A stretch of DNA of 64,000 nucleotides from CBDCXE01 sp965223725 [NCBI: Nitrospinota bacterium] (GTDB lineage Bacteria; Nitrospinota_A; UBA7883), in NCBI GenBank assembly GCA_965223725.1, contig CBDCXE010000006.1, positions 372,001 through 436,000 on the forward strand, written 5' to 3'. The notes under the pieces were generated by a model, which had not been told where the DNA came from, made no database searches, and was given only the letters and a program-made list of their open reading frames with translations. Below are positions 8,426 through 16,407 of the stretch, one piece after another; the first letter of the stretch is position 1, and each line of letters opens with the position of its first letter. The translations under genes and the position numbers were made by a program.

Positions 8426-10675
8426 ATGATACCGAAAGCTATTCAACCGTGGGGGCGAGCTCCTACTCCACTGATTCCAAGATCTATAGCTGAAGAGTTC
8501 GGTTATTTGGATGCTCCGCAAACAATAAAGGAAATCCTCGGAAATGATGCAACACTTGCGGAATTAAATGGGTCTTTATGGGATTATGTTGATTCTGTGA
8601 GTGGTGAATGTCTAGCAGAACTAATTGATATTTTAAAAACAAAATTTAACAGTTTTAAGCATCTTCGTATTTATTCGGGTGAACATCTTCCACAATCGAT
8701 TGAAACTCTTCCGTTCTCAACACGAACGAAAAATGCTGTAATAGCGTACCCTAATAAATTTGCAGAGTCGGAACTTAAGTTTATCGATGTCATGTCCATA
8801 TCATCGTTCGGAGTTCGTTCTGTGATAGAGTTTGCCTGTGTGGTTGAATCGGCTACAGACAATTCCGTGTGGCACGATCAAAATCCAATTGAACACGATC
8901 GCATTGAGGATGAGGAGTCAGTAGAGTTTTCCAAAATCAAATCGATGTTTCAAGTGATTGCAGCATGGGCTCTTGGTGAACAAAAATTGGATTCGTTTGC
9001 TGGCGCTTTGCCAGAACCATTACCAGAGTGGCCAGACGAAATTAAAAATATCTGGACCGAGCTAAATAATATAAGAACCAATCAACTCGCCGGAGATACT
9101 ATTAAACACTATTCGGTTCCTGGCCTGGTAACCCAAGAGCTAGGGAACATGGATGAAATATTGCTTGGTATAGCCAAGGAACGCATTTTTCCTGTTGAAC
9201 ATGTTGCTACTTTGGAAGAACTGGGATGTAAATTTAATATCACAAGAGAACGAGTCAGGCAGCTTGAAAAAAAAGCGCTATCAAAGCTGGAGAGATTCAA
9301 GATTAATGAGTATCTTCCTGTCTTAAGAAGAGCTAAATCGCTCAGTGACAAACTAGGAACCGCAGTACCAATGAGACATTCTGCTCTTGAGGATGCATTG
9401 AACTGGTCGGTTGAAGATTTCCAAAATGATTCCCCAGAAAAGCAGCTCGCGAGGTCATTACTGTTTTGGCTGGGCGGCCCATATCATGTACATCGGACTT
9501 GGCTATTAAGGAATAAAGGACTTCCCGCGCAAACTATCGACGCATTTCTTGACCGTCGAGATCAACGAGGTGTGATAGCACATGATGTAGCGCGCGAGAT
9601 AATGAGTAACCTAGGGATTAAATTGGAAAACCATCAAGCTTGGTTAGAGCATCTACAAATTTTTCTAAGTGTTGAAGAAGGCTTAATCCATTTTCAAGGT
9701 AGCATATTGGACAAGGCGAACGCACTATTGAAATATTTCGCTAGACCTATGACCGTAGAGGAAATGCTTAAATATACCGGAAGCGCCAGTGTTCGTAGTG
9801 TCCGTCAACGACTCATCGATGATTCAAGATTTTGGAGGGTTAATAGGCAAAATGAATTCGTGCTTGCCGGAACCGAAGGGTATGATGAGTATACGGGTAT
9901 TACAGATGAAATAATCCAGGAGCTTGAAATATGTGGAGGACAGGCCCCGTTCTCGCATTTAGTTGAAAAACTATCTCGAATATACGGTGTTAAAGAGAAC
10001 TCTGTAATTGCGTACTTAAATACACCGATGTTTATAAAAGATGAGAACGATATCGTGCGTGTCCGTGATGATGAAGATGGCATAAATATAGTTACAGACA
10101 TAACCAAATCTTCAGCGTGCTACCTATTAGAGCAAGGGACATGGTGTTGGAGAGTAAAAATTGATAAAGATGCTTTAAGAGGTAGTGGTCGTTTAGTTCC
10201 AAATGCATTTGCTCAACAACTCGGCTGCGATATCGGGGATAAGGTTGAAGTGCCAACGGAACTAGGAAAAATAACGCTGAGTTGGCCGTTAACCTCAACC
10301 ACAGGTGCGTATATCGGGTCTTTGCGACAAGCATTGGATTACTATGAGGCTAATACAGGTGACTATTTATTTATCAGAGCCACTACGCCTAATGTTACTT
10401 TCTCATTATTAAAGCAAGAGCAATTAAATGCTGTTAACTCTGATTTGGTCAAATTGGCCTTACTTCTCGGCAATATTCGATGTGCCAAAGAAGATGAAGC
10501 AATCTTTGTAATTGCTAAAGCGCTTGATGTTAATCAAGATTCCAAAGAGACTATCCTGACTGAAGCCAGACAAAAACTAAATTCTCGTGGTGAAACAGAC
10601 CTTTCGCAGTTTATTCAGAAACCTAAACTTTCTGTTGATGATTATATCAACGATATGGGGCGTTTGTTTAAATAG
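8426..10675 (+). CDS. large protein with alpha-CTD-like, sigma-70 region 4 and winged-helix modules
   Basis: A 749-residue protein, last of the three-gene set. Around residues 92-135 'LPFSTRTKNAVIAYPNKF' then 'ISSFGVRSVIEF' matches the helix-hairpin-helix layout of the RNA polymerase alpha C-terminal domain. Near 265-290, TLEELGCKF-x-ITRERVRQLEKK is a textbook sigma-70 region 4 helix-turn-helix. Residues about 430-550 hold two winged-helix repeats of HARE-HTH type (RPMTVEEMLKYTGS; GGQAPFSHLVEKLS). The C-terminal 200 residues are unassigned. Real sigma factors are smaller and carry region 2, which is missing here, so it is not a sigma factor. DNA or promoter recognition for the neighbouring ATPase is the natural inference. 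Confidence 0.72.
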   Translation: MIPKAIQPWGRAPTPLIPRSIAEEFGYLDAPQTIKEILGNDATLAELNGSLWDYVDSVSGECLAELIDILKTKFNSFKHLRIYSGEHLPQSIETLPFSTRTKNAVIAYPNKFAESELKFIDVMSISSFGVRSVIEFACVVESATDNSVWHDQNPIEHDRIEDEESVEFSKIKSMFQVIAAWALGEQKLDSFAGALPEPLPEWPDEIKNIWTELNNIRTNQLAGDTIKHYSVPGLVTQELGNMDEILLGIAKERIFPVEHVATLEELGCKFNITRERVRQLEKKALSKLERFKINEYLPVLRRAKSLSDKLGTAVPMRHSALEDALNWSVEDFQNDSPEKQLARSLLFWLGGPYHVHRTWLLRNKGLPAQTIDAFLDRRDQRGVIAHDVAREIMSNLGIKLENHQAWLEHLQIFLSVEEGLIHFQGSILDKANALLKYFARPMTVEEMLKYTGSASVRSVRQRLIDDSRFWRVNRQNEFVLAGTEGYDEYTGITDEIIQELEICGGQAPFSHLVEKLSRIYGVKENSVIAYLNTPMFIKDENDIVRVRDDEDGINIVTDITKSSACYLLEQGTWCWRVKIDKDALRGSGRLVPNAFAQQLGCDIGDKVEVPTELGKITLSWPLTSTTGAYIGSLRQALDYYEANTGDYLFIRATTPNVTFSLLKQEQLNAVNSDLVKLALLLGNIRCAKEDEAIFVIAKALDVNQDSKETILTEARQKLNSRGETDLSQFIQKPKLSVDDYINDMGRLFK

Positions 10676-10688
10676 CAGCTCTCTTAGC

Positions 10689-11705
10689 TGTGTGATTCAT
10701 AGAGATCGTTTCAATTTTTGTAGCTGTAAATCGAATCTGTAATTTTGCTCTTGTAACCTTTCTTTGGACGGGTCATACATGGCATAGACTTTTTCACCAT
10801 AGGATGTTTTGTCTCTCAGCTGAGGAGTAATATCTATCGGGGATTTGCCCTTTAACGAACCATGAGGGCGGAGCCAATTGTAGTAAAACGGCTATTCCTC
10901 AAGGCGATCGGATAACTCAGGATCCTTCAGGCTGACTGTAGCATAAAACTCATAAAGAACAGTTTTCTGAGTTCGCTCAACTTTGCAATTTAAATGAGGT
11001 GAAGCAGGTTTAATCGGTCTGAACTTTATCCCCCAATCCATCATGAGCATCTGAACTTCCATGGCTAAGAATTCTGTGCTTCGGTCAGTCTGAATACGCT
11101 GTATGGGGAAAGGCATCATTTTACAGGCCTGTTCTATAAAATCGATAATATTGGAGGCGTTCCTCCGTTTATAAAGCCCTAATGCCATGAATCTGCTACA
11201 GTCATCAATGGCTGTGTACTGGTACAGTCCAGAAGCGATTTTACATGTGTCCATTTGAACCCTATCGCCGGGGACAGGTTAGGAATATCTCTTATAGTCC
11301 TTTTTCCTGCAAGGCTTCTGGAGTGGTTTACAGCCGCTTCTGCCTCGAACCTTATGATTCGTCAGAGGGACAAAGAAGTTATGAAGCCGTTTTATCTCCC
11401 CCTGGATGCGCCTGGAGCTGAGCTTACGCTTGTTGCGGAGGTCTAAAATCCATTCCTTTTTTTTTGGGCCAATCTTTGCTGCCGGGGAAGTCTTTGGCTT
11501 TCGGCTATGGCTTTGAAGCCCTCTGATACCATGCTCCTGATAACGCTTCCACCACTTCCGGAGCGCCGGTCTGGAGATACCACATCTTCTACAAACCAGA
11601 CCTGCTTTATTGGTCTCTTCGTAGAGTTTTACCCACCAATGCCGCGCATGTATTTCTGACTCCATGGAGGCTATTATAATTGAAATGATCTCTATGATTC
11701 ACACA
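10689..11705 (-). mobile_element. decayed IS481-family insertion sequence
   Basis: About 1,017 bp bounded by 28-bp imperfect inverted repeats: 10689-10716 starting TGTGTGATTCATAGAGATC, and the complement of 11678-11705 starting TGTGTGAATCATAGAGATC. They differ at two positions. One leftward transposase frame fills the element and ends inside the left repeat. I see no clear target duplication. It separates the SMC-ATPase operon from RloA-RloB, which suggests the two cargo blocks were once adjacent or were joined by IS activity. Confidence 0.85.
10697..11665 (-). pseudogene. IS481 transposase with two in-frame stop codons
   Basis: Read leftwards from the ATG at 11665, one frame gives a full-length IS481-type transposase. 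It has an N-terminal HTH (ISRPALRKWWKRYQEHG), a basic linker ending KKDYKRYS, then the rve catalytic core with DDCSRF, IQTDRSTEFLA and KPASPHLNCKVER. The frame is interrupted only by a TAA at 11279-11281 (before PVPGDRVQMDT) and a TAG at 10892-10894 (where a tryptophan is expected). There is no frameshift. The expected DDE residues look present, but a single active polypeptide cannot be made. Confidence 0.87.
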
Positions 11706-11798
11706 CCTTAAAAAATCGAATCTAACCTATAAATATATTGTAAATTTGCAGAAAATATGCAAGAATAAGGTTTTAAATTAACTTGATGGTGGTTTTCT

Positions 11799-13082
11799 AT
11801 GTTAATTGAGTTTTCAGTCACCAACTACAGGTCTGTCCTGGAGAAGCAGACTTTGAGCATGGCGGCTGCTTCTGCCAATAAGCTTGAAGATAGCCATACG
11901 TTTTCTACAGGTATCAAAAGGTTACCAAATCTTTTAAAGTCCGCAGCTATCTATGGCCCTAACGCAGCCGGGAAAAGTAATATCCTCAGAGCTATACATT
12001 TTATGCGAAGCTTGATTTTATTTGCGGCCACCGAATCTCAAGAAGGGGATCCTACTGGTGTGACACCTTTTCTGTTCGATAAAACAAGTGCAAACGAACC
12101 AAGCGAGTTTGAAATATCTTTCATTCAAAATAATATTCGCTATCAGTATGGATTTGCCGTTACCAACAAAATAGTTGTCGAAGAGTGGCTTTTTGCATTT
12201 CCCAAGGGAAAGCAGCAATTGTGGTTTAACCGTAGATATGAGGAAAAATCAAAAAATTATGATTGGAACTTTGGCAATCATTTAAAAGGGAAAAAACATG
12301 ATATTGCAGGGAAGACCAGAGACAACGCCCTCTTTCTCTCAACCGCCGCCCAATGGAACCTTGAGCAGTTAAAAGCGGTCTATTTATGGTTCAAGTATGA
12401 GCTTACCGTTTTGCAAGCCAACAGGCCTATGCCAACCGGTTACACAGATGATTTGTGTGAATCCGATGAGGGGAAAGGGCAGGTGGAAAGTTTCCTGAAA
12501 GAAGCCGACCCGGGTATTAGTAAGCTTCTCTTTGAAGAAAAATATGATTCAATTGATGATTTAATTGATAATTTGCCGGCCGAAATCCCGGCAGGAGAAA
12601 GGGAAAGTATTAGAAAAAGATATGAGGGGGCGAAATTTGTTGATATCAAAACCTCTCATCAAATAACAGGTAGCGATAAGGAAGTTCATCTTGACCTGTA
12701 CGATGAGTCTGATGGCACTAAAAATATGTATGCATTGGCTGGGCCGATAATCAATGTGCTTAGGGATGGTGAGATATTGTGTATAGATGAACTCGATACA
12801 AGCCTGCACCCACTCCTGGTCCGGATGCTAATAGGGCTTTTCAACAGCGCTGAGCACAACAGGAATAATGCCCAACTGATTTTCACCACTCACGATACGT
12901 CTCAACTTAACAAAGATGTTTTTCGTCGCGATCAAATCTGGTTTGTGGAAAAAGACGATAAAAACTCCACACAGCTTTACTCATTGCTGGAGTTCAGTCC
13001 ACGCAAAGAAGAAGCCTTCGAAAAAGGTTATTTGCATGGGCGTTATGGCGCGCTTCCCTTTTTTGGTGGGCTAGAGATTTAA
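11799..13082 (+). CDS. rloA: RloA-like ATPase (AbiL-type)
   Basis: A 427-residue AAA_15/AAA_21 ATPase. It opens with LIEFSVTNYRSV, the usual start of this group. Walker A is IYGPNAAGKSN near residue 52, Walker B is EILCIDELDTSLHP near 330, and the switch histidine lies in FTTHDTSQL. It shares a TAATG stop-start overlap with the RloB-like gene. The pair is found in restriction and defence islands and corresponds to the lactococcal AbiLi/AbiLii abortive-infection type: RloA is the ATPase sensor and RloB the presumed effector. The C-terminus YGALPFFGG is typical of RloA. The gene is complete, and AT-rich like the SMC module. Confidence 0.9.
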   Translation: MLIEFSVTNYRSVLEKQTLSMAAASANKLEDSHTFSTGIKRLPNLLKSAAIYGPNAAGKSNILRAIHFMRSLILFAATESQEGDPTGVTPFLFDKTSANEPSEFEISFIQNNIRYQYGFAVTNKIVVEEWLFAFPKGKQQLWFNRRYEEKSKNYDWNFGNHLKGKKHDIAGKTRDNALFLSTAAQWNLEQLKAVYLWFKYELTVLQANRPMPTGYTDDLCESDEGKGQVESFLKEADPGISKLLFEEKYDSIDDLIDNLPAEIPAGERESIRKRYEGAKFVDIKTSHQITGSDKEVHLDLYDESDGTKNMYALAGPIINVLRDGEILCIDELDTSLHPLLVRMLIGLFNSAEHNRNNAQLIFTTHDTSQLNKDVFRRDQIWFVEKDDKNSTQLYSLLEFSPRKEEAFEKGYLHGRYGALPFFGGLEI

Positions 13083-13774
13083 TGAGCCGAGATCGTGGTT
13101 CATCCCAAAAAAGCAGAACAGTTCGGAGCAAAAATGATTTCAAACGAAAACAGCGGATTCGGGAGCCCTATGACACTGTTTTGATAGTCAGCGAAGGGGG
13201 AAAAACTGAACCGAACTATTTCAAAGACTTATGCGGAAACGGTCCCCACGGACTGCGGTTGAGCAGTGTAAACATCATAGTAGATAAAGAAAGTGGTGGC
13301 AGAAACCCCGGCAAACTTTACCAGTACGCCAAAGAAAAAAGAGATAACGACGATGAATACGATTACGATCATGTGTACATTGTTTTCGACAAAGACAATC
13401 ACAAACACTTCGAAAAAACCATTGATGAAATAAGGCGATCAGAAAGTGACAAGCCTAAATATCACGCTATCTACTCTATCCCCTGCTTCGAAATATGGCT
13501 ATTGCTTCATTTTAAATACTCGGCAAAACCATACAGAAAAAGTGTAAAAAAATCTGCATGTGCTTGTGTGATAGCTGACTTAAAAAAATATATTCCCGAT
13601 TATGAAAAATCCCAAAAAGGTATATATGCGGCCACAGCCGATAAACTTGATACTGCAATAAAACATGCAAAAAAACTGGAAAAGGAAAAAAATAAAGTTG
13701 GAACCAAAGACTCATCAGTTACTACGGTCTATAGATTAATCGAATTTCTGCGCAATATAAAGGGCACGGAATAA
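13082..13774 (+). CDS. rloB: RloB family protein
   Basis: A 230-residue RloB-family protein. The N-terminus is very basic and probably disordered. Then come the Toprim-like strand LIVSEGGKTEPNYF near residue 42, VYIVFDKDNH near 100, and the family hallmark IPCFEIWLLLHF near 130. The E and D-x-D positions match the metal site of Toprim nucleases, so a nuclease effector is likely. The C-terminus is lysine-rich. It is coupled translationally to rloA by the one-base overlap at 13082. There is no further gene in the operon. Confidence 0.9.
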   Translation: MSRDRGSSQKSRTVRSKNDFKRKQRIREPYDTVLIVSEGGKTEPNYFKDLCGNGPHGLRLSSVNIIVDKESGGRNPGKLYQYAKEKRDNDDEYDYDHVYIVFDKDNHKHFEKTIDEIRRSESDKPKYHAIYSIPCFEIWLLLHFKYSAKPYRKSVKKSACACVIADLKKYIPDYEKSQKGIYAATADKLDTAIKHAKKLEKEKNKVGTKDSSVTTVYRLIEFLRNIKGTE

Positions 13775-13849
13775 ATCCAGGCGCTATTTCGAAGAAACCT
13801 GAATTATCCTTGCAACAGCCCCTTGTTTTGACTGTGGAAGCCCCTCAGC

Positions 13850-14161
13850 TCAAGCGGCGGCATATACCTCTACTCGATCCTGATCAATAGCCTGAAGGAA
13901 ATAAGGGTTGCGGATGGCTCGACGTTCAACAAGATCGATTGGACGGTCAAAAACCTGTTGGAGTTCCTCTAACAACCCAAAATAAGCATCGGCATGCTCC
14001 TGTGGTGTAAGTTTTTTAAATTCGACAATGAAGTCAAGATCGCTGGAGGCTTCGTCAAACTGTTCCTTTGCCGCCGATCCAAACAACTCCAGACGGAGCA
14101 CGTGAAACCGCGTACACAAGTTAACCAATATATCTCGCTTGTTTTCTACAATACCTGTCAT
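13850..14161 (-). CDS. MNT-type nucleotidyltransferase antitoxin, without HEPN partner
   Basis: A 103-residue minimal nucleotidyltransferase of the MntA type. The catalytic motif LFGSAAKEQFDEASSDLDF holds the GS and the two metal-binding aspartates. In HEPN-MNT (type VII) toxin-antitoxin pairs, MntA adds AMP to the HEPN toxin. Such genes are normally followed by the HEPN gene, but here only 75 bp remain before the stop of rloB on the other strand, and upstream there is no HEPN-like frame. It is therefore an orphan: a relic, or one acting on a toxin encoded elsewhere. Confidence 0.82.
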   Translation of the reverse strand: MTGIVENKRDILVNLCTRFHVLRLELFGSAAKEQFDEASSDLDFIVEFKKLTPQEHADAYFGLLEELQQVFDRPIDLVERRAIRNPYFLQAIDQDRVEVYAAA

Positions 14162-14386
14162 GATTTCACTTCCGCTGATCTGTGGTTTTCATACCCTTCA
14201 TATAATAACAATTTTTTAAGCTTTCAGATGGGTTTCTTGCCATTGTGGAATATTTTGAATCATGGAAAGTATAGTAGGTTTCGATCTGGTTTTTGGTGCG
14301 TTAACTAACAAACTCAATAAACTTGCAACAAACATTTGCGGCGCTTGTTATCAGCTCACGTTTTCGCGCTCGTCTACCCACGTCTG

Positions 14387-14441
14387 CTTTCGTCACTGTA
14401 GCGGAGGCGCGGTTTCGCGCCGAAGCGTAGAGTGACGAAAG
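14387..14441. repeat. 55-nt long imperfect palindrome
   Basis: CTTTCGTCACT (14387-14397) pairs perfectly with AGTGACGAAAG (14431-14441). Inside, GGCGCG (14406-14411) pairs with CGCGCC (14416-14421) around a GTTT loop, with an asymmetric bulge between the two stems. It lies in the gene-free stretch between the MNT antitoxin and the recombinase. It could be a REP-like or miniature mobile element, or a bidirectional terminator; no T-tract follows. Confidence 0.6.
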
Positions 14442-14589
14442 AAATAAACAGTACAAATGAAAGGTGACCCAACTGGTTAGCCCGCACTCGCGTTCGTGAC
14501 GGTCGGTTTTTGTAAAAATAAACAAAAATACATCTGCAAATAAACCGTTTTTATACTTGCATTTTTCCATCAACGGTTATAAATTTAAT

Positions 14590-15125
14590 CTATTGTTTCC
14601 GCTCTTCATGAGCACTCTTCAGGTTCACCCTGGAGACCAAGGGCGCGGGTTTTTAGCCCCGTGTGTCATAAGCCGACCGGCGGGTTGGCGTATTCGAACA
14701 TTGCGAAGGTTTTGGATATCCTTCGCCTAATCCTTATTATCTGTGAATGTTCATTAGAACAAGCGCAGTTTTATAGCCGCAGCTTCCTTGGCAGTTACCA
14801 GGCGTTGGCAATTATCCGCGTGAGCAGTTCCACAAGCTCGCGGCGTCCAGCGCATATCGCCGTCCACCATGTCGGCCATCAGTAAAACTCAACTCCATTT
14901 TCATCCGCGCGTACCGGCGCGCCCTTGTAAAAATCCGGTAATCGGGATAGCGGCTACTCGATTCTCCAACGCCAGCGTTTGTGGGCTGGTATCCGGGCAT
15001 GCCCCGGAGGCCTGTTTGGCCAGGCTTGAAGCCCGTCCGGCTAAGGACCGGGCGATGGTCAACCGCGTTTGGTACGTCCAAACCGGCTCTGACCATGACC
15101 GTTTAATCGGTCGGCAGTAACACTT
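14590..15125 (+). other. hairpin-rich noncoding stretch upstream of the recombinase
   Basis: About 530 bp without a credible gene but with many separate hairpins. Examples are GCCGACC/GGTTGGC around 14675-14695, GCGAAGG/CCTTCGC around 14703-14726, CCGGGGC-type stems around 14990-15010, GCCCG-TCC/GGA-C-GGGC around 15030-15055, and an outer ATGGTCA/TGACCAT stem around 15055-15100 that encloses GTTTGG/CCAAAC. ACCG/CGGT follows just before the end. The density and nesting suggest a structured RNA leader or attachment-type DNA. Short frames here lack protein-like composition. The structure is seen; the function is unknown. Confidence 0.45.
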
Positions 15126-15164
15126 AACTTTTATATTCGAAGGCCAATAAAGGGAAGGCTCCGT

Positions 15165-16046
15165 ATGCACAGATTGAAAGCCGAGATACAGAAAGTTATC
15201 AACAACAGTGAACGCAGAAGCTACGCCGGACGGCATGACCTGGAGGTGGGTCTGCACAAGTTCGGGAACTGGCTGATAGAGAATTATCGATCGCTGCCGA
15301 AACTTTCAGCTTTGAAACCAAAAATGGTCAGCGCATATGTAGAACACCTAAAAGGCAAGGGCCGCTCCACGGGCTCGTTGAAAAACAACCTGTCGTTCCT
15401 GCGCTCACTTGCAAGGGGAATTGGTAAAGCTAACATAGTTTACCGGAGTAACGCAGAGTACGGGATCGGTTCACGGAGGTATTACGCGACAGAAAACCGG
15501 TCAGCCTATCCTACACCAGAGCAGATTCAGCGTTTACCGAAGGAGGAGTATCGCCTTGCCGTTGAGGGCCAGATGTTGTTTGGCACAAGGGCGCAGGAGG
15601 CGCTGAAGTTCCAGATAGAGCTTGCTGATCGTGGCGCCTATCTGGCGCTCATGGGGAGCTGGTGCAAGAACGGCCGGGTACGCAACCTGGATATAAATAA
15701 TGAAGCGCAACGCGACTGGATTAAACGTGTACACGAGTATGCCGACAGAACCGGCGCCAAAAGCCTGATCCCGAAAGGAGCATCGTTGAAAAGCTGGTTG
15801 CGCGGCTACCACGACACACTCCGCAAAGTTCTGGAGATAAAAAGCCACGACCTTCGCCACGGCTGGGCGCACAAAACATATCGGGAAATGATGAAACTTG
15901 AACCAAAAGTCTGCGGCGGACCCAGCTTCAAGGAGATGACCAAAGAGCAAAAAGAAATCGCCGACAAAGCATGCTGGTACATCTCCGACCAACTAGGCCA
16001 TTCACGAAAATACATCAGCTCACAATACCTCGGACCCAGGAGGTAG
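15165..16046 (+). CDS. tyrosine recombinase, integrase-domain (PF12834/PF12835-like)
   Basis: A 293-residue recombinase. The N-terminal SAM-like DNA-binding domain spans about 1-100 (YAGRHDLEVGLHKFGNWL). The catalytic domain follows, with the arginine in LFGTRAQEALKF, the histidine-arginine box in SHDLRHGWAHKTY, the later QLGHSRKYISSQYLG, and the nucleophile tyrosine in that last segment. This type is found in integrative elements beside an AlpA-like gene and a second integrase, exactly as here. The ATG at 15165 follows AAGGGAAGG. It is preceded by the hairpin-rich stretch and followed after 7 bp by the AlpA-like gene, so the right end probably works as one recombination module. Confidence 0.85.
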   Translation: MHRLKAEIQKVINNSERRSYAGRHDLEVGLHKFGNWLIENYRSLPKLSALKPKMVSAYVEHLKGKGRSTGSLKNNLSFLRSLARGIGKANIVYRSNAEYGIGSRRYYATENRSAYPTPEQIQRLPKEEYRLAVEGQMLFGTRAQEALKFQIELADRGAYLALMGSWCKNGRVRNLDINNEAQRDWIKRVHEYADRTGAKSLIPKGASLKSWLRGYHDTLRKVLEIKSHDLRHGWAHKTYREMMKLEPKVCGGPSFKEMTKEQKEIADKACWYISDQLGHSRKYISSQYLGPRR

Positions 16047-16053
16047 TCTTGAT

Positions 16054-16407
16054 ATGAGATCAAAAGTTCAACTATTGCCACGATTGATCAGGTTAAGGGA
16101 CGCTCATACCTACCTTGGCATGGACCGCAACCGGTTCAACGCCGAGGTCCGGCCCTATCTTAACGAAATTCCCATTGGCAAACAGGGAATAGCATTTGAT
16201 CGTCTTGACTTGGACGCCTGGGTGGACGATTATAAGGTACGCAACGGGCGTCCCGGTAAGAAAGGAGAGCAAAAGAAATGGGACGTAAAAAAACGCCGGG
16301 GCTTTTTAAGCGAGGCGAATTCTACCATGTCGATAAGCAATTACTCGGAAGAAGAATTTGCGAATCAACTGGAGAAAGAAATCTTAAAGAGGCGGAACAA
16401 TACTTAG
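16054..16407 (+). CDS. AlpA/excisionase-like DNA-binding protein
   Basis: A 117-residue protein with an N-terminal winged-helix of the excisionase/AlpA type: PRLIRLRDAHTYLGMDRNRF, EVRPYLNEIPIG, then FDRLDLDAWVDDY, the usual 'choose the site and bend it' fold. The C-terminal half is polar and lysine-rich. The last 130 bp overlap the start of the integrase gene in another frame, an arrangement that ties the levels of the two proteins together. It is probably the directionality factor of the element. Confidence 0.8.
   Translation: MRSKVQLLPRLIRLRDAHTYLGMDRNRFNAEVRPYLNEIPIGKQGIAFDRLDLDAWVDDYKVRNGRPGKKGEQKKWDVKKRRGFLSEANSTMSISNYSEEEFANQLEKEILKRRNNT

Noticed and set aside
8426-10675. A true extra sigma factor
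   Set aside because: Region 4 is clear, but regions 2 and 3 are missing and the protein is twice the usual length with added winged helices.
14301-14573. 90-codon frame on the minus strand
   Set aside because: It runs through the 55-nt palindrome, has no ribosome site and no protein-like pattern.
14590-15125. CRISPR array or integron attC array
   Set aside because: The hairpins differ in sequence and spacing; there are no identical direct repeats with spacers and no cas genes.
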